From: Lachnospiraceae bacterium
GTDB lineage: Bacteria > Bacillota > Clostridia > Lachnospirales > Lachnospiraceae
Direction of reading: 5' to 3'
Assembly (NCBI GenBank): GCA_900759665.1
Contig: CAAEWE010000022.1
Coordinates: forward strand, 1-22,044
Length of the DNA stretch: 22,044 nucleotides
The translations under genes and the position numbers were made by a program. The notes below the pieces were generated by a model, which saw only the letters and a list, made by a program, of their open reading frames with translations, was not told the origin of the DNA and did not search any database. This document shows positions 6,406-14,596 of the stretch, one piece after another. The first letter of the stretch is position 1, and each line of letters starts with the position of its first letter.

Positions 6406-8847
6406 TTAAAGCTTTGAAAATGTGATCTTTTCCTCTTTACAATCTACCTTGATATGATCGCCTGCCGCAATGGTACCGTCTAACAGTTCATCCGCCAGCT
6501 TGTCCTCCAGTTGTGTCTGGATCGCACGGCGTACCGGACGTGCTCCATAGTTTTTGTCAAAGCCGCTTTTGGCCAGATGTGCGATGGCCTCCTCCGTCAC
6601 TTCCAGAGAAAGATTCATCTGTGCCACCGTCCGCTTATTTAAAGTCTTCAGCATGATCTTCACGATCTGCCGGATATTTTCCTGTGTCAGTGTATGGAAC
6701 ACCAGGATCTCATCAATACGATTGATAAACTCCGGCTTGAAGATCTTCTTGACCTCCTCCATCACACCATCCTTCATCTTATGGTAATCTGCCTCCGCAT
6801 CCTCCTGCACTCCAAATCCCAGATGCTTTGGCTCAATGATCCTCTGCGCACCGGCATTGGATGTCATAATGATGATGGTATTTTTGAAGCTGACCTTACG
6901 TCCCTGTGCATCGGTAACGTGGCCATCCTCCAGAATCTGCAGAAGAATATTAAACACATCGGTATGTGCCTTTTCAATCTCGTCAAACAGGATCACAGAA
7001 TACGGATGACGGCGTACCTTTTCGCTTAACTGTCCTCCATCCTCATATCCTACATATCCCGGCGGTGACCCGATCATTTTGGACACACTGTGTTTCTCCA
7101 TATATTCGGACATATCAACGCGGATAATGTCGTCCTCCTTGCCAAACACAGCTTCTGCCAGTGCCTTGGAAAGCTCCGTCTTTCCCACACCGGTCGGTCC
7201 CAGGAATAAAAACGAACCGATTGGACGTTTCGGATCCTTCAGACCCACACGTCCCCGCCGGACTGCTTTGGAGATTGCCGTCACTGCCTCCTCCTGACCA
7301 ACCACTCTCTCATGAAGAATTTCTTCCAGATGTCTCAGCCGTTCCATTTCTTCTTCCTGCAGTTTTTGCACCGGAATCTTCGTCCAGTCTGCGATCACTG
7401 CTGCAATCTCATTTTCTGTAACCTGAAGCTCTCTGGCATCTCTATGCTTTTCCTGATCTTTACGCAGCTTTGCAATCTTCTTTTCTAATGTTTCCTGCTC
7501 TTTCCTGATCTCTCCTGCATGGGCATAATCCTTATCCCGGATCGCCTGCTCCTTGTTCTTCTCAAGCTGCACCTGTTCCTCTTCCAGACTGCGAAGCTCC
7601 GGTGAGATCATATACCTCTTCAGTCCCGCTCTGGCACACGCCTCATCAATAGCATCTATCGCCTTATCCGGCAGAAAACGGTCATTGACATATCTTGCAG
7701 TCAGTCTCACCGCTCCTGTAACAGCTCCCTGTGTCAGTTTCACATGATGATGCTCCTCATATCTTGGTGCCAGTCCGCGCAGGATCTCTATGGCCTCTTC
7801 CTCGGCAGGCTCCTCCACAACAACCGGCTGGAAACGACGCTCCAGTGCTGCATCCTTCTCAATGTATTTGCGGTACTCTTCTCTGGTCGTTGCTCCGATC
7901 AGCTGGATCTCACCTCTGGCCAGAGACGGCTTTAAAATGTTGGCCGCATCAATGGCTCCCTCGGCTCCACCCGCTCCAATGATCGTATGGATCTCGTCAA
8001 TAAACAGGAGAATATTGCCGCTCTGCATCACTTCCTTCAGAGATCTTTTGATCCTCTCCTCAAACTCACCACGATACTTGGAACCGGCAACCATCCCGGA
8101 CAGATCCAGTGTAAGAACCCGCTTTCCTGCCAATATCTCGGGAATATCGCCTGATACGATCTTCCGTGCAAGACCTTCTACCACTGCTGTCTTACCGACA
8201 CCCGGCTCTCCGATCAGACATGGGTTGTTTTTGGTACGCCGGCTGAGAATCTGGATGATCCGCTCAATCTCTCTTTCTCTACCGATGACCGGATCCAGCT
8301 TTGCTTCCTTTGCCAATGCCGTAAGATCCCTGCTGTACTGATCCAGAACAGGCGTTGCAGATTTATTTCTTTTGTTTTTCTGCTTCATATATTCGTTTTT
8401 GGCAGTATTCATATCCTGTCCGGATGCTGTCAGTGCATCTACATAAAGCTTCTGTACATTGATACCTTTGGTATTGAGGAGACGCACAGCAATGCAGTCT
8501 GTCTCCTTCAATAGTGCGATCAGAAGGTGCTCGGTTCCCGCTTCTGATATTTTTAATTTATCAGCTTCCTCTCTGGCCATAGAAATGACCTTTTGTGCTC
8601 TCGGGGTAAAACGCCCCTCATCAGCCACTAATACGCCGGAATCTGTCGATATGGTCTCGTCGATCAGATCCAGTATCTTTTGTTCCTCGACTCCGTTTGC
8701 CCGGAGTACCTCTGATGCTACACCGGAGTTTCGTATGAGGGCAACCAGCAAATGCTCAGTTCCCACATAATTGTGCCCCAGCTCCTTTGCTGCCTTCCCG
8801 GCATCATTCAGCACTTTCTGTGCTTTTTTGGTAAAACGGTTCTGCAT
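6406..8847 (-). CDS. clpC: ATP-dependent Clp protease ATP-binding subunit ClpC
   Basis: A 813-residue AAA+ unfoldase that feeds substrates to ClpP. In order: two ClpN repeats (1-145), the first AAA+ domain with Walker A GEPGVGKT (213-220) and Walker B LLFIDEIH, a UVR/middle segment (about 420-460) that in ClpC binds adaptors such as MecA or McsB, and the second AAA+ domain with Walker A GPTGVGKT (550-557) and pore loop GYVGYEDGG. An LGF tripeptide (676-678) is the expected ClpP-docking loop. An in-frame ATG at 8868 exists, but the AGGAGG site falls inside its first codons and serves the ATG at 8847, which begins with the family-typical MQNRFTKKAQKVL. The upstream gene ends four bases before. 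No ctsR, mcsA or mcsB is adjacent, and no CtsR heptad repeat was seen upstream. Confidence 0.97.
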   Translation of the reverse strand: MQNRFTKKAQKVLNDAGKAAKELGHNYVGTEHLLVALIRNSGVASEVLRANGVEEQKILDLIDETISTDSGVLVADEGRFTPRAQKVISMAREEADKLKISEAGTEHLLIALLKETDCIAVRLLNTKGINVQKLYVDALTASGQDMNTAKNEYMKQKNKRNKSATPVLDQYSRDLTALAKEAKLDPVIGREREIERIIQILSRRTKNNPCLIGEPGVGKTAVVEGLARKIVSGDIPEILAGKRVLTLDLSGMVAGSKYRGEFEERIKRSLKEVMQSGNILLFIDEIHTIIGAGGAEGAIDAANILKPSLARGEIQLIGATTREEYRKYIEKDAALERRFQPVVVEEPAEEEAIEILRGLAPRYEEHHHVKLTQGAVTGAVRLTARYVNDRFLPDKAIDAIDEACARAGLKRYMISPELRSLEEEQVQLEKNKEQAIRDKDYAHAGEIRKEQETLEKKIAKLRKDQEKHRDARELQVTENEIAAVIADWTKIPVQKLQEEEMERLRHLEEILHERVVGQEEAVTAISKAVRRGRVGLKDPKRPIGSFLFLGPTGVGKTELSKALAEAVFGKEDDIIRVDMSEYMEKHSVSKMIGSPPGYVGYEDGGQLSEKVRRHPYSVILFDEIEKAHTDVFNILLQILEDGHVTDAQGRKVSFKNTIIIMTSNAGAQRIIEPKHLGFGVQEDAEADYHKMKDGVMEEVKKIFKPEFINRIDEILVFHTLTQENIRQIVKIMLKTLNKRTVAQMNLSLEVTEEAIAHLAKSGFDKNYGARPVRRAIQTQLEDKLADELLDGTIAAGDHIKVDCKEEKITFSKL

Positions 8848-8851
8848 CCTC

Positions 8852-9829
8852 TCAAATCCTCCTGTCACTCTGCTCTTTTCTCAACCAGCGGCGTTTTTCC
8901 TCCAGCCGCTTCTCTATCTCTTCCAGAGTCTGTTCCTGCTCCTCCGGAGCATCCTCATTCTCTGTGCTGTCATATTCTGTCTCTTCTTTATTCTCTGATA
9001 TCCCATTGTCTTCGGAAGAACGTAACGCTCCCACGATCAATCCAGTCACAATAACAAATCCTGTCATTGCGAGAATAAGGATCACCATATAAACTCCACC
9101 GGTATGCCCCGTAGATGTACCGGCTGCATCGCTGCTCCCCGGCAGCTCTGTGGAAAACTCCGCTGCACCGGTCTCCTTCCCATCTCCATAAAATGTATCC
9201 TGCCTATCGGTCTCATCCGCCGTTCTTCCAGATGCTTCCGGTGTCACGTTGAGCCGTTCTGTCTCCATCGGGCCGGCGGTCACGGAGATTCCGGCTTTTT
9301 CTCCTTCCGATCTGTCTCCGCCCTGCTGCAGATTCTGCTGCTTTTGCTGCTTTTCTAATCTCCTATTATACTGCTTCCGTGAGAGAACTTCTACCTCCAG
9401 AGAAGCAGAGCCCACGGACATTTTGATATCCTCATCCGCCTTCGTGATCTGACGGTATCGTTTCAATGCCACAGAGCTCATCCCTGCTTTTCTTGCACGA
9501 AACTGCAAAGAATATTTTATCTTCGTAGTACCTTCTTTCCTGTCCAGATCCTTAATATGAATCTCATCATCATTTCCACTGGCAACGCTGCCGCCGGTAA
9601 TATACTGCATTACATTCTGGTTGTAGGAAAAATACCCCTCAAAGCCATTCATGTCCTCATCGGATCTCACCGTGATCACCACATAAAAGGTGTCCCCTTT
9701 GACAATGTCCTCCCGGGACTGTTGTATGGTGATCTGTACAACCGCAGCCTGTACATGGGAGTCTGCACAGATGCAGCCGGCAAATAACAGAAATAATATG
9801 ATACACCCTGTTCTGAATCTGCCCCTCAT
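8852..9829 (-). CDS. Cohesin-like domain membrane protein
   Basis: A 325-residue secreted, membrane-anchored protein. An N-terminal hydrophobic signal (about residues 7-21) ends near the AxA-type site HVQAA. Residues about 30-148 form a beta-rich domain resembling a cohesin/Ig-like fold (GDTFYVVITVRSDEDMNGFE, then GYFSYNQNVMQYITGG). A charged, Gln/Glu/Thr-rich linker follows, then one membrane helix (about 245-268, VYMVILILAMTGFVIV) and a highly charged 50-residue cytoplasmic tail ending in a predicted helix (EEIEKRLEEKRRWLRKE). The start at 9829 has AAGGAG seven bases upstream; an ATG at 9847 with a weaker AGGA site would add six residues. It ends four bases before clpC. Cohesin domains bind dockerins, but none is seen here, so the ligand is unknown. 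Confidence 0.75.
   Translation of the reverse strand: MRGRFRTGCIILFLLFAGCICADSHVQAAVVQITIQQSREDIVKGDTFYVVITVRSDEDMNGFEGYFSYNQNVMQYITGGSVASGNDDEIHIKDLDRKEGTTKIKYSLQFRARKAGMSSVALKRYRQITKADEDIKMSVGSASLEVEVLSRKQYNRRLEKQQKQQNLQQGGDRSEGEKAGISVTAGPMETERLNVTPEASGRTADETDRQDTFYGDGKETGAAEFSTELPGSSDAAGTSTGHTGGVYMVILILAMTGFVIVTGLIVGALRSSEDNGISENKEETEYDSTENEDAPEEQEQTLEEIEKRLEEKRRWLRKEQSDRRI
8858..8863 (-). promoter_or_regulatory. clpC ribosome binding site inside the preceding gene
   Basis: AGGAGG on the minus strand, ten bases before the ATG at 8847. It overlaps the last codons of the cohesin-like gene and decides the clpC start, because an ATG at 8868 would place this site within its own coding sequence. 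Confidence 0.75.
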
Positions 9830-9863
9830 CGCTGCACTCCTTGTCATTTTTCCTGATCTGTGA

Positions 9864-12125
9864 TTACTTCCTGCGGTTTACTTTTATCTTGTATTTCCTC
9901 ACATCTCCACTTTGTGCCTTCACCTTTACCACGTAAGTCTTCGTCTTCTTTTGGGTAAGCTTTTTTTTGCCGTTTCCTGACACCTTTGCCGTTGTGCTGA
10001 CCGGTCTGGCATCGATCCGGATAGTGCTGACCTTTTTGTTGACCTTAAGGCTGTACACCTCATGACCGTCGTCTCCGGATTTAAATGGAGACTGAAAGGC
10101 ATACCCCTTCACCGACAGTGTCTTGAGATAATTGTTGGTACTGACAGTGGAAACACTTTGCTGTGCTTCCCCGGCAGGAACCGGACAGATCTCAGACGGC
10201 ATACCGGAATATACCGGAATGGAGAATACCAGACGCATATCCGACTTATCAGTTCCATATGCATCTGCTGTCTTCTGTGATTCACTCCAAGGTGCCTCAA
10301 TGTTCGCCATATACTGATGATTATATGTGTTATTGGCTGTTACATTAAACTTCTGCAGATACAATGTATTCTGTCCAACATTAATATAATTGCTGCCAAG
10401 ATATTGTGCACCACCAACGATCGCCTTGTACTGATTGGTCCACGGCCGCATATATGTGGTGTCCTTATTAGCCCAGGAAAGACCATTGGCAACTGCCCCT
10501 CCTGCCTTCGTACTGTTGTTGGCTCCAATGTTGTAGAAATTGTAAATTCCTTCATATCCCGCAACAGTTCCGGATACCGAAGAGCTCATACCGGTCGGAC
10601 CTGTCACAACCTCCTGCTTCACGCGGGAAGCCAGATGATAAGGACTGACACCTGAAAGAGATGCTGCATCCATAAATGTTTTGGAATATGTAGTTGATGA
10701 TTCCTTGCCTGTATCATCGGTATAAACGTAAGACGCACGGTACATCGGTGTATTTTTCAATACATTCTCCACACCGCTCTCGTCCTGAATACCCTTCTGA
10801 TATTCCAGACTTTCAAACTGAAATACGCCACTGTCATTCAGGAAATTTCTAGGATCCATATAATATCTCACGGCCTTTTCCGATGCTGTTACCCAGCTTG
10901 AACCGTCAAATGGTATATATGTACCGGTGGAAGCATTATACGCTCCCTCCTCCTGGGATTTCCAGTCACTGGATTTGCTGTTGCTGATAAGATTCAATCC
11001 CACCTTACTCTCATTATCCACCGCCGTTGCCCAGTCAATTCCGGTCTGGTATGCCTTGAAACTCCATTTTGGATATTTCTTATGGAGACTCTGCAGCAGT
11101 GTTATATAACTGCTTGGGAATCCTTCCCTGACCATTGCCTGTTTAAATTCCTTATCGGTCAGACCGGACATGTCTGTTGCCTGACTGCTGTTGTCTGCTG
11201 CTGATGAATCCTGAACAGGCGCTGCTGTCTCCTCCGGCTCCTTTGTCTTAACCGGTGCCGGTGTGGTCTTTTCCAGGAACAGATTTTCCTGCTCCCCATT
11301 TACAACATCCTCCACCTGAATCGTCCGGAAACGAACAAGATTGGCGGTCACATATCCACGATATGCCTTTTTGTTGTAAGTAACATCCACCTGGATATAT
11401 TTGACTCCGGATACGATCGCCTCAGAAAGCATCAAAACCTCTGTCCCGTTTTTGAGAATGACCGTATTGCCATCTGCCTTCACGGTCTGGGTCGTCCCTG
11501 CCTTCGTCTTTAAAGTAACCTGCCGGGAGGTCGTAATGATGCCAGGCATTGCTGACGGATAATCTGCTCTTATATTGTCAGCCGGTACATAACCTGCCTG
11601 CTGCTCTCCATTGTACGAAAAGGACACCTTATAGTACTTCACTCCGTACATAACAGACTCAGACAGAATGCGTACTTTTTTGTTTTTGGACAGACGTACT
11701 GCCGCCCCATCGATCCGCATGAGACTTCCGCTTTTGACCGCTCTGCTTCTCACCAGAACTGCCGAAGGATATGCCTTTCCATACACCTCAGAATCCATGT
11801 CACCGCTCATAACTGCCAGATTCTTCATTGGCACATAGCCGGTAAATTTTTTGGAATTTTTCTTCAGACGGATCTTGTACCACTTCTTGTTCTGTGCAAG
11901 GATCGTCACCTGTTCTTCGTTTTTCAGGCTTACCTTTGTGCTGCCGTTTTTGACACATTCATAGCTGGTTCCCGGTCCTTTCCTGACATCCAGACGCTTC
12001 CCGGTGCGCACCATTCCCACCGCAGTGGCATAAGTAACGTCGCCTCTTTGCTGCACCTTGCAGAACACAACAACTCCCAGTAAAAATACGCCGGCAATGA
12101 TCAGCCCTTTATACCTTCTGTCCAT
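9864..12125 (-). CDS. SH3-repeat glucosaminidase-type cell wall hydrolase
   Basis: A 753-residue exported protein. A single N-terminal hydrophobic segment (about 7-22) serves as signal or anchor. Three SH3-like repeats follow (about 30-105, 115-190, 195-270), the first with the typical LDVRKGPGTSYE. A Thr/Pro/Ser linker (275-320) leads to a catalytic domain of the LytD/GH73 glucosaminidase type (about 320-650), with RVKQEV offering the likely catalytic glutamate at 505 and YEGIYNFYNIGA. The end (about 660-753) resembles a cadherin-like beta-sandwich ending in lysine-rich strands. It probably cleaves peptidoglycan glycan strands. GGGAG before the ATG at 12125 favours that start over the ATG at 12137. 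It lies 15 bases after hslO. Confidence 0.85.
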   Translation of the reverse strand: MDRRYKGLIIAGVFLLGVVVFCKVQQRGDVTYATAVGMVRTGKRLDVRKGPGTSYECVKNGSTKVSLKNEEQVTILAQNKKWYKIRLKKNSKKFTGYVPMKNLAVMSGDMDSEVYGKAYPSAVLVRSRAVKSGSLMRIDGAAVRLSKNKKVRILSESVMYGVKYYKVSFSYNGEQQAGYVPADNIRADYPSAMPGIITTSRQVTLKTKAGTTQTVKADGNTVILKNGTEVLMLSEAIVSGVKYIQVDVTYNKKAYRGYVTANLVRFRTIQVEDVVNGEQENLFLEKTTPAPVKTKEPEETAAPVQDSSAADNSSQATDMSGLTDKEFKQAMVREGFPSSYITLLQSLHKKYPKWSFKAYQTGIDWATAVDNESKVGLNLISNSKSSDWKSQEEGAYNASTGTYIPFDGSSWVTASEKAVRYYMDPRNFLNDSGVFQFESLEYQKGIQDESGVENVLKNTPMYRASYVYTDDTGKESSTTYSKTFMDAASLSGVSPYHLASRVKQEVVTGPTGMSSSVSGTVAGYEGIYNFYNIGANNSTKAGGAVANGLSWANKDTTYMRPWTNQYKAIVGGAQYLGSNYINVGQNTLYLQKFNVTANNTYNHQYMANIEAPWSESQKTADAYGTDKSDMRLVFSIPVYSGMPSEICPVPAGEAQQSVSTVSTNNYLKTLSVKGYAFQSPFKSGDDGHEVYSLKVNKKVSTIRIDARPVSTTAKVSGNGKKKLTQKKTKTYVVKVKAQSGDVRKYKIKVNRRK

Positions 12126-12140
12126 TTTCTCCCTCATTTC

Positions 12141-13019
12141 TTATTTCAGCATCTGCTTTAAATCCTCTGTATCAAATAAATAGTGGGAACCACAGAAATC
12201 ACAGTTTACCTCTACCGGTTCTCCTGCATCGACCATCTCCTGAAGATCCTTTCTGCCAATACTTGCAATGGCACGGGATACACGTTCTCTGGAGCAGTTA
12301 CAGTGATACTGTGTCGGTATCGTATCCAGAAAATCAATGTCCATCCCTTCCATCAGATATCGGATGATATCCTCCGGTGTCATTCCCTGCTCCAAAAGCT
12401 TTGTTACCGAATCCACCTCTCCAAGACGCTTTTCCAGACGATCGATCACTGTATCATCTGCATTTGGCATAACCTGAATGATAAATCCACCTGCCTGTTT
12501 TACATGATTGTCCTTCTCCATCAGAACGCCCAGACCCACAGATGAAGGCACCTGCTCACTTGCCGCATAATAATATGTGAGATCCTCCGCAATCTCTCCG
12601 GATACCAGATGTGTCTGGCCATTGTACGGCTCTTTCAGCCCGATATCACGGATCACATTCAGGAATCCCGGTCCAACTGCCCCGGAAACATCCAGCTTCC
12701 CCTTGCTGTTCGGTGGAAGCATAACCTGTGGATTCTTAACATAGCCTTTGACATTTGCCGCAGAATCCGCTGTTACCGTAATGCCGCCAATAGGACCGCC
12801 GCACTCGATCTGGAGTGTCAGCACATCCGTATCTCCCTTCATCATACAGCCCATCATACTTCCTGCTGTCAGAAGTCTCCCCAGTGCTGCCGATGCCACA
12901 GGACTCAGATCATGGATCTCACGGGCCTTTTCCACAAGACCTCCTGTGGTACATGCAAACACGCGAAGCTGCTGCCCTGCTGCAGTTGCCCTTACAATAT
13001 AATCTTTATTCTCTGCCAT
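12141..13019 (-). CDS. hslO: Redox-regulated chaperone Hsp33
   Basis: A 292-residue cytosolic holdase, the usual size for Hsp33. The N-terminal domain carries the family pattern (RATAAGQQLRVFACTTGGLV and GPIGGITVTAD). The C-terminal zinc switch has C240, C242, C273 and C276 (CNC and CDFC). In the family these release zinc and form disulfides under oxidative stress, exposing a binding surface for unfolded proteins. The ATG at 13019 has GGAGAGAGG just upstream. It is the first gene of the tight run leading to clpC and radA, so proteostasis functions open this operon. Confidence 0.97.
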   Translation of the reverse strand: MAENKDYIVRATAAGQQLRVFACTTGGLVEKAREIHDLSPVASAALGRLLTAGSMMGCMMKGDTDVLTLQIECGGPIGGITVTADSAANVKGYVKNPQVMLPPNSKGKLDVSGAVGPGFLNVIRDIGLKEPYNGQTHLVSGEIAEDLTYYYAASEQVPSSVGLGVLMEKDNHVKQAGGFIIQVMPNADDTVIDRLEKRLGEVDSVTKLLEQGMTPEDIIRYLMEGMDIDFLDTIPTQYHCNCSRERVSRAIASIGRKDLQEMVDAGEPVEVNCDFCGSHYLFDTEDLKQMLK

Positions 13020-13040
13020 TGTTCCTCTCTCCTGTCACTC

Positions 13041-13055
13041 TCTGCAAAATGCAGA
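13041..13055 (-). promoter_or_regulatory. Small hairpin in the hslO leader
   Basis: TCTGCA (13041-13046) and TGCAGA (13050-13055) can pair around a three-base loop, just ahead of the hslO ribosome binding site. No good -35/-10 pair for hslO was found between 13020 and 13071, only A/T-rich sequence (ATAATAATAT on the minus strand) that could serve as a -10 region. Confidence 0.25.
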
Positions 13056-13071
13056 AATATTATTATGTCTT

Positions 13072-13103
13072 ATAAATAACTCCGGGTTTCCCGGGTTATT
13101 TAT
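13072..13103 (-). terminator. Hairpin terminator at the end of the methyltransferase gene
   Basis: ATAAATAAC (13072-13080) plus CCGGG (13082-13086) pair with CCCGG (13090-13094) plus GTTATTTAT (13095-13103), giving 14 base pairs with one bulged T and a 3-base loop. The stem overlaps the TAA stop at 13096-13098. Read on the minus strand the distal arm is U-rich. It separates this gene from hslO. Confidence 0.6.
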
Positions 13104-13863
13104 TTTTTGCTACAAAATATATCCGTTCACTATCCGAAGCTGCAGGCTGCCTTGTAAATGCCTCATAGACTGCCCGGCAATCCATCCCGCTTTCTTTGAT
13201 CCACTGCTGCACCTGCTCTGGATCATATGCCTTCTGATAATGCAGCTCATCGCATCTGGAAAACAGATCTCTTTCCTCGTCCTCCAGTTGATATACTGTC
13301 AGAAGATACTCATTGATCCCGGTATCCTCGTGGTATTCATTTTCCCACAGGAAGCTGGCATCGTCGCGGTTCTCAGCGATCATACGGTTTCCCAGCACAT
13401 CCTGATAAAAATGACTGGTTTTCATGTCAAATACAAAAACACCACCGGCTTTCAGAAAATGCTTTACTCTCGCAAACACCTTCTGCAGGTCCTGTGGTTT
13501 CAATAAGTAATTCATCCCGTCACATACGCAGTAAACCGCATCCACCGGATATGGCAGATCCAGTTCTCTCATGTCCTGCTGTACCAGCAGTACATCCGGG
13601 ATATTCTTGTCTCCGGCCACCATAAGCATATCCTCAGAACAATCCAGTCCAATGATACTGTCATAGCCCTTTGATATCATACGCTCTGTCATGGTTCCCG
13701 TACCACATCCCAGCTCCAGCAGTGTGCCACCGGTAATTCCATATTCCTGAAAAAGTCCATAAAGATACTCTGCCCACATGTCATACGGAATGTTATCCAT
13801 AAAAAGATCGTAACAATAAGCAAATTCGTTATAGGCATTTTCGTTGTATGACTTTTCACTCAT
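13096..13863 (-). CDS. Class I SAM-dependent methyltransferase, substrate unknown
   Basis: A 255-residue Rossmann-fold methyltransferase of the small-molecule/ubiquinone-biosynthesis-like group. Motif I ELGCGTG lies at 50-56, an acidic residue follows beta-2 (IIGLDCSEDML), and LLVQQDMRELDLP and DAVYCVCDGMNYL mark later SAM-fold strands. A GTG codon at 13878 could extend it by five residues but lacks a ribosome binding site. The ATG at 13863 has GTGGAG nine bases upstream and is preferred. It follows the YfbR-like gene by 87 bases and ends in a hairpin terminator. Such genes are common in Lachnospiraceae and no substrate can be read from the sequence. Confidence 0.85.
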   Translation of the reverse strand: MSEKSYNENAYNEFAYCYDLFMDNIPYDMWAEYLYGLFQEYGITGGTLLELGCGTGTMTERMISKGYDSIIGLDCSEDMLMVAGDKNIPDVLLVQQDMRELDLPYPVDAVYCVCDGMNYLLKPQDLQKVFARVKHFLKAGGVFVFDMKTSHFYQDVLGNRMIAENRDDASFLWENEYHEDTGINEYLLTVYQLEDEERDLFSRCDELHYQKAYDPEQVQQWIKESGMDCRAVYEAFTRQPAASDSERIYFVAKNK

Positions 13864-13950
13864 GTTCTTCGTCTCCACTCACTGTTGCTGTTACACCTGA
13901 AATTCCAGATAGTTAATTTGATTTTAGCATACCAGAGCGGATCCCGCAAC

Positions 13951-14535
13951 CTACAATTCATCCAAAGTCTTATAATAATGAGGCAGAAATTCCCGGCAGA
14001 ATATATCTGCTTCCTGACACTCCAATGCCCCCACCGCTTTCTGCAGCGTCTCCTTCGCCTTCAGGAACTCCTGATTGCCTGCTTTCTGCTCCTCAATACA
14101 TTTGATCAGGGCAGAAAGCTTATCGGCAGCCTTTACCAGCCGCCGCTCCTCCTCATTCATCTCCGTTTCCAGAAGATACGGTTCATAGGCATCCCGCAGA
14201 TCCTCTGGCAGCCGCTGCAAGAGACGTCTGGCTGCCCCAGCCTCAATCTCCTTATATGCCTCCTGTATCTTGTCATTTTTGTACTTGATCGGGGTCGGCA
14301 TATCTCCCGTAATGATCTCTGTGCAGTCGTGATACAGACCGATCATCGCAATCTTTTCTGCCGGGTAGTGTCTACCCAGACGTTTATTGCCAATGATCGC
14401 CAGTGCATGGGCGATCATCGCCACCTCCATGGAATGCTCACTGATATTCTCCTCGTACGAGTTACGCATTAAAGCCCAGCGGTTGATAAATTTCATCCTT
14501 GCCATCATAGCAAAAAACGTATTTTCTGATTCCAT
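13951..14535 (-). CDS. HD-domain 5'-deoxynucleotidase, YfbR-like
   Basis: A 194-residue metal-dependent phosphohydrolase that in the family removes phosphate from deoxyribonucleoside 5'-monophosphates. The motifs match E. coli YfbR with an offset of one: R19-W20 (substrate selection), H34, H69-D70, E73, D78 and D138. The start reads FINRWALMRNSYEENISEHS, a close family signature. The ATG at 14535 has a strong GGAGG site. A TATAAT on the minus strand (14575-14570) could provide a promoter in the 61-base gap after uvrA. The role would be nucleotide pool control, fitting loosely with neighbouring DNA repair. Confidence 0.9.
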   Translation of the reverse strand: MESENTFFAMMARMKFINRWALMRNSYEENISEHSMEVAMIAHALAIIGNKRLGRHYPAEKIAMIGLYHDCTEIITGDMPTPIKYKNDKIQEAYKEIEAGAARRLLQRLPEDLRDAYEPYLLETEMNEEERRLVKAADKLSALIKCIEEQKAGNQEFLKAKETLQKAVGALECQEADIFCREFLPHYYKTLDEL

Positions 14536-14569
14536 CCGTATCCTCCTTCACGATCCAGCCGGATCATGC

Positions 14570-14575
14570 ATTATA
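14570..14575 (-). promoter_or_regulatory. Possible -10 box for the YfbR-like gene
   Basis: A perfect TATAAT on the minus strand, 34 bases before the start codon. No matching -35 hexamer was found at 16-18 bases, so the promoter is only a candidate. Confidence 0.3.
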
Positions 14576-14596
14576 AGCCGTCTTGCTATACTTCCG

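Noticed and set aside
7790..8341. A 183-codon plus-strand open frame
   Set aside because: Antisense to the first AAA+ domain of clpC. Long antisense frames are expected from the codon use of these genes.
9830..9847. ATG at 9847 as start of the cohesin-like gene
   Set aside because: It has a usable AGGA site, but AAGGAG with seven-base spacing before 9829 is stronger and gives a signal peptide beginning MRGRFRTG. The longer form remains possible.
13885..14472. A 195-codon plus-strand open frame
   Set aside because: Antisense to the YfbR-like gene, whose full set of metal-binding residues is present.
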